DNA of 64,000 nucleotides, taken from Glycocaulis abyssi (GTDB lineage: Bacteria; Pseudomonadota; Alphaproteobacteria; Caulobacterales; Maricaulaceae). The stretch spans positions 558,001 to 622,000 of the forward strand of contig NZ_CP163421.1 of the NCBI RefSeq assembly GCF_041429775.1, written 5' to 3'. Below the pieces are notes generated by a model. The model had not been told where the DNA came from. It did no database searches and worked only from the letters and a program-made list of their open reading frames with translations. How positions within the stretch are numbered: the stretch's first letter is position 1; each line of letters opens with the position of its first letter. The position numbers were made by a program, and so were the translations under genes. Of this stretch, positions 35,464 through 44,604 are shown piece by piece.

Positions 35464-36368
35464 AAGCGCGGCGCAAGGCCTTCCATCCAGAACAGCTTGC
35501 CAAAGCCCTGCACGGCCTTGTCGAGGCAGGCTGCGCCGGCCCCAGGCCCGGCGGCCAGGCGCGCAGGCAGGGCTGCTAGACCAAACACCATTGCCTGTCC
35601 CAGACCGACCGCCATCCAGCCCAGCAGGGCGGGATAATCGACTTTCGAGCCATGAATGCAGTTCTGGCTGGCACCCTGACCATAGGCGAAGCTGCGCGCC
35701 AGCATGTGCGGCCAGCGCGCGCGCTTGTCCTCCACATGCTCGATCACTTCGGCGCCCGCTGACCAGGCAAAACGCACGCCCGCATCCTGCAATGCAACGA
35801 ACAGAAGATCGTCCTCGCCGCCCATCTCATTGGTGCGCACATCAAAGGGCGGATCGGGCAGAGTCGCCGCGGCCCGGTCGATCAGGGAATTGCCGCAGCC
35901 CCAGTCGCGGGTGCGCAAGGCGTCGTGGTCTGGGCCGGTGCGCGCATAGAGGCGTTCCAGAAAGGCCCGCGCGGTTGGCGCTGCATCCACTGCCAGCGGC
36001 GTGACCGGCCCGAACACGATGGGGCAATCCATGGCACTGCGTGTAGCCAGCAGGCTTTCCAGCCATTGCGGTGTAGCTGCCTCATCATCATCCAGCTGGG
36101 CGATTATGCGTCCCGTGGCCGTGGCGAACCCGGTATTGCGGGCATTCGCGACGCCGGGGCGCGGCTCGTGAACATAGCGGATCGCAACCGGCGAACCTTC
36201 TGTGAGCTGGCTGGCCATATCGCGCGCGCTTCCTGCCGGATCATTGTCCACAATCATGATTTCATCGGGCAGGCGGGTCTGCGCCAGAACGCTCGCCACC
36301 GCCCGGGCCAGCCCTTCGGCCCTGCGGAAAGTGGGGATCAGCACGCTGACGGAGGCGTCTTCGCTCAT
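35439..36368 (-). CDS. Family 2 glycosyltransferase
   Basis: A 309-residue GT-A enzyme. It begins SVSVLIPTFRRAEGLARAV, has VDNDPAG for nucleotide binding and the metal-binding aspartates in AQLDDDEAATPQW, then GCGNSLIDRAA and EMGGEDDLLF near the acceptor site. A hydrophobic C-terminal segment (about 245-285) could associate with the membrane. It would add one sugar to the lipid-linked repeat unit. It overlaps the deacetylase gene as ATGA and is the last gene of the four-gene minus-strand unit. Confidence 0.92.
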   Translation of the reverse strand: MSEDASVSVLIPTFRRAEGLARAVASVLAQTRLPDEIMIVDNDPAGSARDMASQLTEGSPVAIRYVHEPRPGVANARNTGFATATGRIIAQLDDDEAATPQWLESLLATRSAMDCPIVFGPVTPLAVDAAPTARAFLERLYARTGPDHDALRTRDWGCGNSLIDRAAATLPDPPFDVRTNEMGGEDDLLFVALQDAGVRFAWSAGAEVIEHVEDKRARWPHMLARSFAYGQGASQNCIHGSKVDYPALLGWMAVGLGQAMVFGLAALPARLAAGPGAGAACLDKAVQGFGKLFWMEGLAPRFYGAASRG

Positions 36369-37147
36369 GCCGTGATCCTGGCAGGCGTGCCTGACAGCAT
36401 TGAGAGGGTCTCGCCAACCGTCAGCACGGGCAGGTCCTGCGCGTCCACTTCCGCGCAGATGGTCGCCAGAAAGTCCGGCGTGCAACCCCATTCGGACGGG
36501 TTTTCGCGCACATCATGGCCATAGAAGATCAGCCAGCCCGGTTCGCGCCTTACCTCGTGAATGGCCCGCAACGCCTTGTCCAGACCGGCCTTCCCGCCAT
36601 CCAGCGCCACCGCCTTTAGCAGGTTCATGTCATCGCCCTTGCGGTTGATGCCGTGGCGCACCCCGCGCAGCGCGCCATAGCGTGGCTGCAGGGCGCGCTT
36701 GATGGCCGGGCTCGCCTCTCCATAGGGAAAGGCAAAGCTGGTGCGCGGGCGCAGAATGCCCAGATCCATCAGCTCGGCGCAATTGCGCTCGCAATCGTCT
36801 GCGAAAATGTCCGCCTCGCAATGACTGGCATCGAGATGGGCGTAGGTGTGGCAGGCAATCTCGTGGCCGCGTGCGTGCAGCGCCTCGATGTCGGCCCGCT
36901 GCATCATCTCGCCCAGATGCGTGGTCGTGCCGAGAAAACCCATGGCGGTGTAGAAAGTGCCTCGCCAGCCGCGCTTTTCCAGCATGGGCGCGCCGTTGAG
37001 CGCGGCAGAGCGCGGGAAATCATCAAAGGTGAAGGAGACGATGGGCTCGTTGATGGCCACGCCGATCGGCCGCCTTACGCCTGCGCGTGCTGCCAGACGG
37101 CGCACCTTGCCAAACAGACCGCCTGCGGGCTGGTAGATATCGCTCAT
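36365..37147 (-). CDS. Polysaccharide deacetylase (NodB-like)
   Basis: A 260-residue carbohydrate esterase family 4-type protein. Motif 1 reads VSFTFDDFP (metal/base aspartates), motif 2 HEIACHTYAHLDAS supplies the two metal histidines, and motif 3 resembles FAFPYGEAS. A later HDVRENPSEWG is in the usual position of the final histidine motif. No signal peptide is seen with ATG 37147, so it may act on a cytoplasmic lipid-linked intermediate. It sits between two glycosyltransferases with ATGA overlaps on both sides, so removal of N-acetyl groups during repeat-unit synthesis is likely. Confidence 0.9.
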   Translation of the reverse strand: MSDIYQPAGGLFGKVRRLAARAGVRRPIGVAINEPIVSFTFDDFPRSAALNGAPMLEKRGWRGTFYTAMGFLGTTTHLGEMMQRADIEALHARGHEIACHTYAHLDASHCEADIFADDCERNCAELMDLGILRPRTSFAFPYGEASPAIKRALQPRYGALRGVRHGINRKGDDMNLLKAVALDGGKAGLDKALRAIHEVRREPGWLIFYGHDVRENPSEWGCTPDFLATICAEVDAQDLPVLTVGETLSMLSGTPARITA

Positions 37148-38037
37148 GGCGTCACCTCCTTCAGGGCTGCTGCCGCGCACGCTGCCTTGTAGGCTTTCAG
37201 CGCCAGTACGCGCGCGCGGGTCGGCAGGGTGCTGGCCCGCGACAGGGCCGGTGCCAGCGCCTGCACAGGACCAGACAGCCGCCACTGCGCCAGCAGGCGT
37301 GCGAGACGCGCGCCGGGCAGGCTTGCCTGATCGGGATGGCGGGCGAGGAAGCGGGCATAATTGACGCCGCCCTCGGCAAACTTGGCCAGCAGCCGGTCAA
37401 CGCTCTGCAATCCGCCATGGCCCGCCGGATTGTCGATATGGGCCAGCCTGCCGGACCTGGCGGCCCGCACCGCCCAGTCCACATCCTCCCAGCCCCAGCC
37501 GCGATAGGTTTCGTCAAACGGCGTGCTGGCCATCAGGCTTGCCCGCACTGCCATGTTGGAGCCTGCGAAGGCCGATGCCCCGCGTTTGGCGCGCGCTGCG
37601 GCGTCGTCGACATCGCCGGCGCGGGCGAGGGCAGCATGAACGGCGAACTGGCCTGCCTTGGTCTCCGGCACGAGATAGCCGCCATAGGCCGCATCAAACT
37701 CCGCGCTTTCGAGCAATGCCTGCCAGCAGGAGAGAAAGCCGTCCGGCAGCTCCATATCGGCGTCCAGAAAGAGCAGCCATTCGCCCTTTGCCGCCCCGGC
37801 CAGCGCATTGCGCGCGCCGGAGCGCTGCAGGTTCGTCTCTGAGCGGAGCGCGCGCGCCTTGCCTGCCAGAACGCCGGGATGCGCGGAGAGGCGCTCGAAT
37901 ACATCTGCTGCGGGCGAGCCATCATCAAACAGGATGATTTCCATGTCCGGTCCGGCCTGCGCCAGCAGGGCGTCCAGCAGGGCAGACGGGTCATCCCCGT
38001 GAAAGGGGATGAGGACAGAGAGGAAGGGCGCGCTCAT
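37144..38037 (-). CDS. Family 2 glycosyltransferase
   Basis: A 297-residue GT2 enzyme beginning FLSVLIPFHGDDPSALLDAL, with EIILFDDGSP (nucleotide-binding), LFLDADMELPDGFL (DxD metal site) and a WGWEDVDWAVRA acceptor/catalytic segment like those of chondroitin-polymerase-type enzymes. The C-terminal 60 residues are basic and helical. It overlaps genes on both sides as ATGA, in one tight unit with the flippase and deacetylase. Donor sugar unknown. Confidence 0.92.
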   Translation of the reverse strand: MSAPFLSVLIPFHGDDPSALLDALLAQAGPDMEIILFDDGSPAADVFERLSAHPGVLAGKARALRSETNLQRSGARNALAGAAKGEWLLFLDADMELPDGFLSCWQALLESAEFDAAYGGYLVPETKAGQFAVHAALARAGDVDDAAARAKRGASAFAGSNMAVRASLMASTPFDETYRGWGWEDVDWAVRAARSGRLAHIDNPAGHGGLQSVDRLLAKFAEGGVNYARFLARHPDQASLPGARLARLLAQWRLSGPVQALAPALSRASTLPTRARVLALKAYKAACAAAALKEVTP

Positions 38038-39488
38038 GCGCCCCTCCATTGGAGGCGGCGCATGGCGGGCATCACGAACACGCTGCGGCACCCGGCAACG
38101 TCCAGCGTTAGGGCCACAATCGCGTAGACCAGCACGCCTACAGGCACGTGCAGTGCCAGATGCGCGAAGGCGGCTTCCGGTACCGGCAGGGCCATCAGCG
38201 CTGCGGCCATGATGACGCTGGCCGTAGCGGCCTTCACCCAGTCATCAATGGGCAGGGAGAGCCGGAATATACCCCGGCCCATAACCACGCACGCGGCCAG
38301 CGCAATGGCGTAGGAGAGAACCGTGGCCAGCGCCGCACCGATCAGGCCCAATATCGGGATCAGGGCGAGGTTCAGCGCCAGGTTCAGCGCCGCACTGCCT
38401 GCCATCAGGCCAGCCATGACTTTCGGCTTGCGCCCGATCACGAAGCTCTCATGGAAAACATAGGTCATGAAGCCGTTCAGCATCGCGCCCAGCGCAATCA
38501 GCGGCATGATGGGCGCGGCGGCCCCGGCCAGGCTTTCGGCGATGAGAAGCCGGGCGAAGGGCTCTGACAGAAGCGCGATGCCGGTCGCAGCGGGAATCGC
38601 GATCAGACCCATCAGGCCGGCGGCCTGGCGCAGCACAGCGCGCGCGGCCTCGGCCCCTTCATGCTCGAACGCCTTGATGGCCAGCGGCCCGGCCGTCATG
38701 CCCAGCCAGATGAAGATGATGTTCAGAGAGCGGTCGGTAATGCCGTACCCGGCGGCATAGGCACCCGTCGCAGCCTCGCCCATCAGCGCCGCAATGACGA
38801 AACGGTCTCCGGTGGAGAGCAGGTGTTCAAACACCAGCGACACCGCCACAGGCGCACCATAGGCAAAGAAGCGCACCGCCCGGCGCGGTCCCGCCCGGTC
38901 GCGCTTGGCCTTGGAGAGAAGCACCGGAATGTCGATCAGTATGGCCACCACGCACGCCAGCGCCATGCCTGCGAACGGGCCTGCAGGCCCCATCCCGCCT
39001 GCCAGAATGAACACCACGCCAAGGCCGAAACCGGTGCTGAGGATGAAGCTTTCCAGCAGCGCAAAGCGCACAGCCTCGCCTTCGGCGCGGCGTGTTTCGA
39101 GTGCGATCATCATGGCTGATCGCAGCACCTGTGAGACCAGCGCGAACGCGCACACCGTCTTCATTTCGGTGCTGACGGGCGCAAACGCGATAGCCCCGCC
39201 GAAGATGACAAGGCTTGCCAGCGCCAGCGCGCCATAGATCGAGAAAGCGGTCGCGAGATGTCCGCCGAGGCGGCCTCTGGCGGTCGCGCGCGCATGGTGG
39301 CGCGCCACGGCGGCGTCCAGCCAGGTGAAGACAAGCGTCTGGATGAGCAGTGCGCCCGCCAGAACGAGCGTGTAGCGGCCATACTCCTCCGGTGACAGGA
39401 CGCGGGTGAACACCACCACGCTGCCAAATCCGACAAGGATTTGCGCGGCATAGACCGGCAGATAGGTCAGCAGATGGCGGTTCAGCAT
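38034..39488 (-). CDS. Polysaccharide flippase, Wzx-like (MOP family)
   Basis: A 484-residue membrane protein with about 14 predicted helices. The N-terminus (LLTYLPVYAAQILVGFGSVV, then FTRVLSPEEYGRYTLVLA) is the typical Polysacc_synt start with the conserved LSPEEYG loop. It translocates lipid-linked repeat units across the inner membrane. It is the first gene of the minus-strand unit, and ATG 39488 is chosen where the family sequence begins; the ribosome site is weak. About 175 bp separate it from the divergent FemAB-like gene. Confidence 0.92.
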   Translation of the reverse strand: MLNRHLLTYLPVYAAQILVGFGSVVVFTRVLSPEEYGRYTLVLAGALLIQTLVFTWLDAAVARHHARATARGRLGGHLATAFSIYGALALASLVIFGGAIAFAPVSTEMKTVCAFALVSQVLRSAMMIALETRRAEGEAVRFALLESFILSTGFGLGVVFILAGGMGPAGPFAGMALACVVAILIDIPVLLSKAKRDRAGPRRAVRFFAYGAPVAVSLVFEHLLSTGDRFVIAALMGEAATGAYAAGYGITDRSLNIIFIWLGMTAGPLAIKAFEHEGAEAARAVLRQAAGLMGLIAIPAATGIALLSEPFARLLIAESLAGAAAPIMPLIALGAMLNGFMTYVFHESFVIGRKPKVMAGLMAGSAALNLALNLALIPILGLIGAALATVLSYAIALAACVVMGRGIFRLSLPIDDWVKAATASVIMAAALMALPVPEAAFAHLALHVPVGVLVYAIVALTLDVAGCRSVFVMPAMRRLQWRGA

Positions 39489-39665
39489 TATCAGGCGTTC
39501 CGGTGCGCTACATCGTGTGTTTGCTAGCAAGCCCGATGCCGGAGCCGCAGCGGAACGCAGCATGCATAACAAGCCTTAAGAAGCGCCTTAACCGGCTGGA
39601 GCGTATAAAACCGTTCCGGAATGGGTCAGGTGCAGCATGAGCGCGCCTATCTGAGGGGACGGCGA

Positions 39666-40748
39666 ATGATGCAAGTCGAGACATGCCGCGCCCAGTCGCT
39701 TGGCCAGACAGAGCGCGATCTCTGGCGCAGCTTTCAGGCGGCAGACGCGAGCCTTGCCAGCCCGTATTTCTCACTCGGATTTCTCGATGCCATGGCCGCC
39801 GTGCGGCGCGATACCCGCGTGCTCGTGATCCGTGAGGGCAGCGAGATCAAGGGCTTTCTTCCCTTTCACAAGGGCGCGCTGGGCCATGCCCGGCCGCTGG
39901 GCGGACCGCTGAGCGACCATCATGGCTTTATCGCCGCGCCGGGCGCCCGTTTCGACCTTGAGGCTGTCCTGAAAGCTGCCGGTCTGAAAGTGTTCGATTT
40001 CTTCGGCGCGATCGGCACTCAAGCCGCGTTCCGCGACCATGCGCAGCTGGTTGACGGTTCCTGGGTCATTGATCTGTCTGCGGGTTATGACGCGTGGGTC
40101 GAAACACGCAGCGCGGTGGAGCCAAAGGCTTTCCGCAATCTGCGTGCGCGCCGCCGCAAGCTGGAAGAGGAAACAGCCAGCTTCAAATTCCGCATTCAGG
40201 ACGAGCGCCCCGAAGTCCTTGAAAAAGCGATGGAATGGAAATCACGCCAGTACCGGCGCACCAGCCATTTCGACGTGTTCTCGGTCGACTGGACCCGCAA
40301 GCTGATCGATACGCTCGTCAAGGGCGGGCTGGACAATGCGTCCGGGCTGGTATCGAGCCTTGAGGTCAACGGCGAGCTTGCCGCCGCTCATGTGGGCATG
40401 CGTTCCGGCACCGTCCTGCACTACTGGTTCCCGGTCTATGACCCGGAATTTTCAAAGCTGGGGCCGGGGCTGAACCTGCTTACCGAAATCGCCCGGACGC
40501 TGTCGGGTGAGGGCCTGAGAGAAATCCATCTTGGGCCTGGCGAGTACGACTTCAAACGCGAGCTGGCCAGCTGGCAGTTTCCGCTGGCGTCGGGCTATGT
40601 CGCCGCGCCATCACTTCTGGGTGCCGCGCGGCAGCTGGCCGGCCAAATCGAGGACGCGGCCGAGCGCCTGCCGCTGGGGCCGATCTCCACGCTTCCCGGC
40701 CGGGCTTTCCGGCGCATTGACCGGCTCACCGCGTTCAGGGTGGCATGA
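39666..40748 (+). CDS. FemAB/CelD-like acyltransferase of the GNAT superfamily
   Basis: A 360-residue protein resembling the Acetyltransf_6 (BcsL/CelD) group. The N-terminal half has FQAADASLASPYFSLGFLD and LGGPLSDHHGF; the C-terminal half has the GNAT-like core LAAAHVGMRSGTVLHYWFPV and LNLLTEIARTL. Such proteins often sit in exopolysaccharide loci and may acylate sugars or transfer amino acids. GAGGGG upstream favours ATG 39666. The stop overlaps the next gene as ATGA, so the two are coupled. Confidence 0.82.
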   Translation: MMQVETCRAQSLGQTERDLWRSFQAADASLASPYFSLGFLDAMAAVRRDTRVLVIREGSEIKGFLPFHKGALGHARPLGGPLSDHHGFIAAPGARFDLEAVLKAAGLKVFDFFGAIGTQAAFRDHAQLVDGSWVIDLSAGYDAWVETRSAVEPKAFRNLRARRRKLEEETASFKFRIQDERPEVLEKAMEWKSRQYRRTSHFDVFSVDWTRKLIDTLVKGGLDNASGLVSSLEVNGELAAAHVGMRSGTVLHYWFPVYDPEFSKLGPGLNLLTEIARTLSGEGLREIHLGPGEYDFKRELASWQFPLASGYVAAPSLLGAARQLAGQIEDAAERLPLGPISTLPGRAFRRIDRLTAFRVA

Positions 40749-41845
40749 CGACGCGGCGCAATCTGCTGGCATCTGGCGGGGCGGCGTTCAGCGCCGCGTT
40801 CGCGCCCGCGGGCCTGCGCCTTGCCTCCTACGATCCATCACCGTCTGGCCGCCTGGCCTTGTGGGACAATACAACCGGGCCGCATTTGCGCGGTGCCGTC
40901 TTTTCCCAGCGGCGCGTCTATCCTGAGCTCGATGGCACAACATTTCTGGGGCCGGGACTGCTGGGCGCGCCCGTGTCACAGGCAGCGCTGGATTCGCTGG
41001 CCGAGGCAGGCGCCAATCTGGCCGTCTGGTCTGGCGCGGGCGTGTTCGCCGAAACGGGCCGCTTTGGCGTTGACCCGGCGATTGAGGACCATATCGGGCG
41101 CTGGCTGGAGATGTGCCAGCGCGCCGGTCTCTACACGGTTATCGGCTTTCGTACCGGGCCGGGGCGCAGCGCTTTTGCCTTTCACCCCGATGATGACTGG
41201 TATCCGCGCCGCCTGCTGAACAATTCGCTCTGGCGTGATGAGGAGGCACAGGCCGCCTGGGTGGCCATGTGCCTGCATGCCGCGCGCAGCTTTGGCTCGC
41301 ACCCGGCGCTGGCGGGCATTCTGGCGATGGTCGAACCCAATGGCAGCGATCTGGGCCATCCGTCTGTCTGGCCCGCCATGGCCGCCGCGATTGACCGTGG
41401 CTGGCCGCAGTCTTCGGGCGTGCCGCTCATCCTCAGCCCGGACCGCTGGGCGAGGGCAGAGGCGCTAGGTGCGATGCAGAGCGCATCTGCGCATACAATC
41501 ATCAATGTGCATGACTATGCGCCGTGGGAATACACCCATCAGGGCGCGCGCGCCGGCGTCCGCCTCAATGATGATGGCCGCCATCTGGCAGAGGCGATGG
41601 CTGGCTATCCGCGCTGGGCCTGTCTGGAGTTTGGTGCGGCGCTGCACGCGCCTGATCTGGGCCGCTATTTCCAGACCCGCATCGCCGCGCTGGAAAGCGC
41701 TGGCGCGAACTGGGCGGCGTGGCGCTGGCCCAGCGGCTGGGACGCCTACGAGACGCGCGAAACCGGCATGAATGTCACGCTGTCCCGCGAGGCCATGAAC
41801 GCGCTGCGCGCTGCCTTCAGCCGCAACCGGGGACGCCCGGACTGA
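40745..41845 (+). CDS. Exported glycoside-hydrolase-like protein (GH5-like TIM barrel)
   Basis: A 366-residue protein with a twin-arginine-like signal (TTRRNLLASGGAAFSAAF). The rest resembles the cellulase (GH5) superfamily: LRGAVFSQRRVYPEL, then LAEAGANLAVWSG, LYTVIGFRTGPGRS, and candidate catalytic glutamates in LAMVEPNGSD and ACLEFGAAL, followed by AAWRWPSGWDAY. The first glutamate is in the expected NEP-like position but reads EPN. It probably trims or releases the polysaccharide made by this locus in the periplasm. It is coupled to the acyltransferase gene. Confidence 0.75.
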   Translation: MTTRRNLLASGGAAFSAAFAPAGLRLASYDPSPSGRLALWDNTTGPHLRGAVFSQRRVYPELDGTTFLGPGLLGAPVSQAALDSLAEAGANLAVWSGAGVFAETGRFGVDPAIEDHIGRWLEMCQRAGLYTVIGFRTGPGRSAFAFHPDDDWYPRRLLNNSLWRDEEAQAAWVAMCLHAARSFGSHPALAGILAMVEPNGSDLGHPSVWPAMAAAIDRGWPQSSGVPLILSPDRWARAEALGAMQSASAHTIINVHDYAPWEYTHQGARAGVRLNDDGRHLAEAMAGYPRWACLEFGAALHAPDLGRYFQTRIAALESAGANWAAWRWPSGWDAYETRETGMNVTLSREAMNALRAAFSRNRGRPD

Positions 41846-41880
41846 AGGCAGCGCGCCTGCGCCGTGCGAAGAGGAGGGAC

Positions 41881-42375
41881 TTACTCTTCTGCCGGATCGC
41901 CCATTTGATAGACCGGCTCATCACTTTCCGGCTGTGCAGCAGCCTGCTCTGCAATAGCTGCCGCCTCGGCTTCGGCGCGCAGCACGCTGTCGCACTGCCC
42001 CCCTTCATAGAGGCCCGACAGCCAGTACCAGCGCTTCTCGGCGATCTCGCGCTGGGCGGCGAGTTCGGCTTCACGCTGTTGCGCCCGCTGACGCATGAAC
42101 CCGCCGACCGCGCCGATGCCGGGAATGGCCCGACCCGCTCCTGACATCAGCGCGGCCTGCTGCGCGAGGCCGGTTGCAGCCTCCGTCGCATAGGTGGAGT
42201 CGAAAACACCGCCTTCCGGCGCACCGCCCAGCACTTCGGCGGCAGCATTGGCTTCCACGATCACTTCGCGGCAGGAAAGCGCGGTATCACCGGCGCGGAT
42301 CACCTGGCCCTGCTGGGCAAGGGCGGGCGTGGAAAGGGCGGCCATGGCCAGCCCGGCAAAGAGGATGCGTTTCAT
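41881..42375 (-). CDS. Small exported protein of unknown function
   Basis: A 164-residue protein with a Sec signal peptide (MKRILFAGLAMAALSTPALA, cleaved before QQGQV). The mature part is Ala/Glu-rich with two cysteines, a helical RQRAQQREAELAAQREIAEK segment and an acidic tail. No family is recognised. AGGAGAC upstream supports ATG 42375. It ends 35 bases from the convergent hydrolase-like gene. Confidence 0.7.
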   Translation of the reverse strand: MKRILFAGLAMAALSTPALAQQGQVIRAGDTALSCREVIVEANAAAEVLGGAPEGGVFDSTYATEAATGLAQQAALMSGAGRAIPGIGAVGGFMRQRAQQREAELAAQREIAEKRWYWLSGLYEGGQCDSVLRAEAEAAAIAEQAAAQPESDEPVYQMGDPAEE

Positions 42376-42439
42376 CTCAGGTCTCCTTCTCACTCCCCAA
42401 AGGAGCTAACGGAAGGGACCGTCTCTCAAAGCGTGCCGT

Positions 42440-43017
42440 GTTGCATCTGACGAAGCTGGTAAGATTTGCAAGATGTTGGAATTATTTATATCTTCTAGCT
42501 CCTCCCCATTGTCATTCTCTGGCGGCGTAGCCGTCCGGGGAACCCATGCCTCTTTAGTTCCGCAACGCATCCGCGTTGCGATATTCCGCGAAAAGTCGCG
42601 GGCGCGCAGTCGCGCTTTTCGGCGCTGCGCGCCGGGAAACCGGTATCACTCAACGCTCCCTTTTTTCTGCGTTTCCCCGACGAAAGTCGGGGTCCAGAAG
42701 GAGAACTTGGCTGGGCACCGGCTTTTGCCGGTGAAACGCGCGTGAGTAGGCATCAATCCCCGGCGGCCTGCTCATCTCCTTCGTCGTTCCCGCGCAGGCG
42801 GGAACCCAGCTTTGATATCTGGGTCCCCCGTCGAGGCGGGGGACCCCGGTGGACAGGTCAATGGCCATCCCAAAAGCTGTCATCACCCGCGCATGCGGGT
42901 GATCCATGCCTGAGAGCTTGGAGCTAGCGGGTTCGTTGCAGGCATGGGTCCCCCGGACCTCGCTGCCGCTCGGCCGGAGGATGACAGTGTTTGGAGTTTG
43001 GGGAAGCGGAACACCCC
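42440..43017. repeat. Repeat-rich intergenic region with copy B of the mosaic repeat
   Basis: About 640 bases without a gene. Copy B of the mosaic repeat lies inverted at 42557-42620 and lacks the CCCGCG-bearing hairpin present in copies A, C and D. Further palindromes follow: TTCCCGCgcagGCGGGAA near 42787-42804, CCCAGctttgatatCTGGG, GGTCCCCCgtcgaggcGGGGGACC near 42830-42853, and CACCCGCatGCGGGTG near 42886-42901. These would form a series of strong hairpins in RNA. Confidence 0.75.
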
Positions 43018-44565
43018 CTAAGGCCGATAACGTGGCTTTTTATCCCCCCGTTCGCGTAAAGGCGCAGAGAGCCTCGCAAACTCGGTCAGCAGGGGCCGGG
43101 TTTCGGCTGGGTCGATAATCTCCTCCACCCAGAAGCGTTCCGCCGTCTTGAAGGGTGAGGAGAAGGCGCGCATCTGGCGGGAGAGTTCCGCCTTCATCGC
43201 GGCGGGGTCTTCGGCTGTTTCCAGCGCTGCCTTGAACGCTGCCTCCACCCCGCCTTCAAGCGGCAGGGAGCCCCAGTCGCCCGACGGCCAGGCATAGCGA
43301 TAACGGAAGCCGGTATGGTTCATCATGGCGGCGCCCGCGACGCCAAAGGCTTTGCGCACGATGATGGCACACATGGGCACGCTCGCCTGATAAAGCGCGG
43401 CGAGCGCCCGCGCGCCATGGCGGATGGTCCCGGCGCGTTCAGCGCGCGTGCCGATAACGAAGCCGGGTATGTCCACGAAATGGACAATCGGCAGGCGGAA
43501 GGTTTCGGCCAGATCGATGAAGCGGATCAGTTTCTGGGCGGATTCGGCGGTCCACCCGCCGCCATAGACTTTGGGGTTCGACGCGATAACGGCGACCGGC
43601 CAGCCATCCAGCCGCGCAAAGGCGGTGATGACGGACTGGCCGAAATTGCGGCCCATCTCGAAAACCGATCCCTTGTCCATCGTCGAGGCGAGGATGGCGT
43701 GCATGTCATAAGCGTAGCGCTTGTCGCGCGGGACGATTGCCGACAGCGCTGGATCGGTGCGGGCGGGATCATCTGATGGCGTGGTGCGCGCGGGCAGTTC
43801 GTGGACGGAGTTTGGCAGATAGGAGAGGAACCAGCGCGCGGCCTCCATCGCTTCGGCCTCGCTGGCAAAGGCGTCATCGACCGCGCCAGCGGCGAGCTGG
43901 ATGTCCGCACCGCCCAGTTCCTCCTTGGTGACGTCCTCGCCAATGCCCGCCACCACTGGCGGCCCGGCGACGAACATCTGCGCCTGGCCGTGCACCATCA
44001 CCGAATAATGGCTGGAGACGGCGCGCGCGGCACCAAGCCCCGCCACCGGTCCCAGCAGCAGCGAGACCACAGGGACGGTCTCCAGATTCTCCACCACCAG
44101 ATCCCAGGCCGGATTGAAGGGCACGTAAGTGGCGCCCATGTCGAGAATGGATTTGACCGAGCCGCCGCCGCCCGTGCCTTCGATCAGGCGCACGATAGGC
44201 AGGCGTAAATCCCGCGCCATCGCCTCGGCCTGAATCTGCTTTTCAACGATGGCCGCGTCGGCCGCCCCGCCGCGCACGGTGAAATCGTCTGCCACCAGCA
44301 CCACGTCGCGGCCACGCACTTTAGCGCGGCCAAAGACGCAGTTGGCAGGCATCAGGCCGGTAAGGTTTCCATCCTCATCATAGCTCGCTGTGCCTGCGAT
44401 GGAGCCGATCTCGCGAAAGCTGCCCTCATCGGATAGAAGGGAGATGCGCTCGCGCACATTCAGCCGCCCTGCCGCGCGCTGGCGCTCCAGTTTTTCCGGC
44501 CCGCCCATCGCGCGTGTCAGCGCCTGACGCTTGCGCAACTCGTCAATTTCGTCTTTCCAGCTCAT
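43018..44565 (-). CDS. Acyl-CoA carboxylase beta (carboxyltransferase) subunit
   Basis: A 515-residue member of the propionyl-/methylcrotonyl-CoA carboxylase beta family. The N-half has [15 protein letters not shown] and [12 protein letters not shown]; the C-half has [19 protein letters not shown] (acyl-CoA or biotin pocket) and [10 protein letters not shown]. It transfers carboxyl from carboxybiotin to an acyl-CoA. Length is typical. No biotin carboxylase/BCCP alpha subunit is adjacent, so it must pair with a partner encoded elsewhere. GAAGG eight bases before ATG 44565 decides the start over ATG 44574. Substrate specificity cannot be settled by eye. Confidence 0.92.
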   Translation of the reverse strand: MSWKDEIDELRKRQALTRAMGGPEKLERQRAAGRLNVRERISLLSDEGSFREIGSIAGTASYDEDGNLTGLMPANCVFGRAKVRGRDVVLVADDFTVRGGAADAAIVEKQIQAEAMARDLRLPIVRLIEGTGGGGSVKSILDMGATYVPFNPAWDLVVENLETVPVVSLLLGPVAGLGAARAVSSHYSVMVHGQAQMFVAGPPVVAGIGEDVTKEELGGADIQLAAGAVDDAFASEAEAMEAARWFLSYLPNSVHELPARTTPSDDPARTDPALSAIVPRDKRYAYDMHAILASTMDKGSVFEMGRNFGQSVITAFARLDGWPVAVIASNPKVYGGGWTAESAQKLIRFIDLAETFRLPIVHFVDIPGFVIGTRAERAGTIRHGARALAALYQASVPMCAIIVRKAFGVAGAAMMNHTGFRYRYAWPSGDWGSLPLEGGVEAAFKAALETAEDPAAMKAELSRQMRAFSSPFKTAERFWVEEIIDPAETRPLLTEFARLSAPLRERGDKKPRYRP

Positions 44566-44604
44566 CCGTTCCACCTTCCCGCCGCATCAGGACATCCGAC
44601 TCAC

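Noticed and set aside
42440-43017. Possible CRISPR array because of repeated palindromes
   Set aside because: The repeats differ in sequence and length, have no regular spacers and no cas genes nearby; they belong to the mosaic palindromic family.
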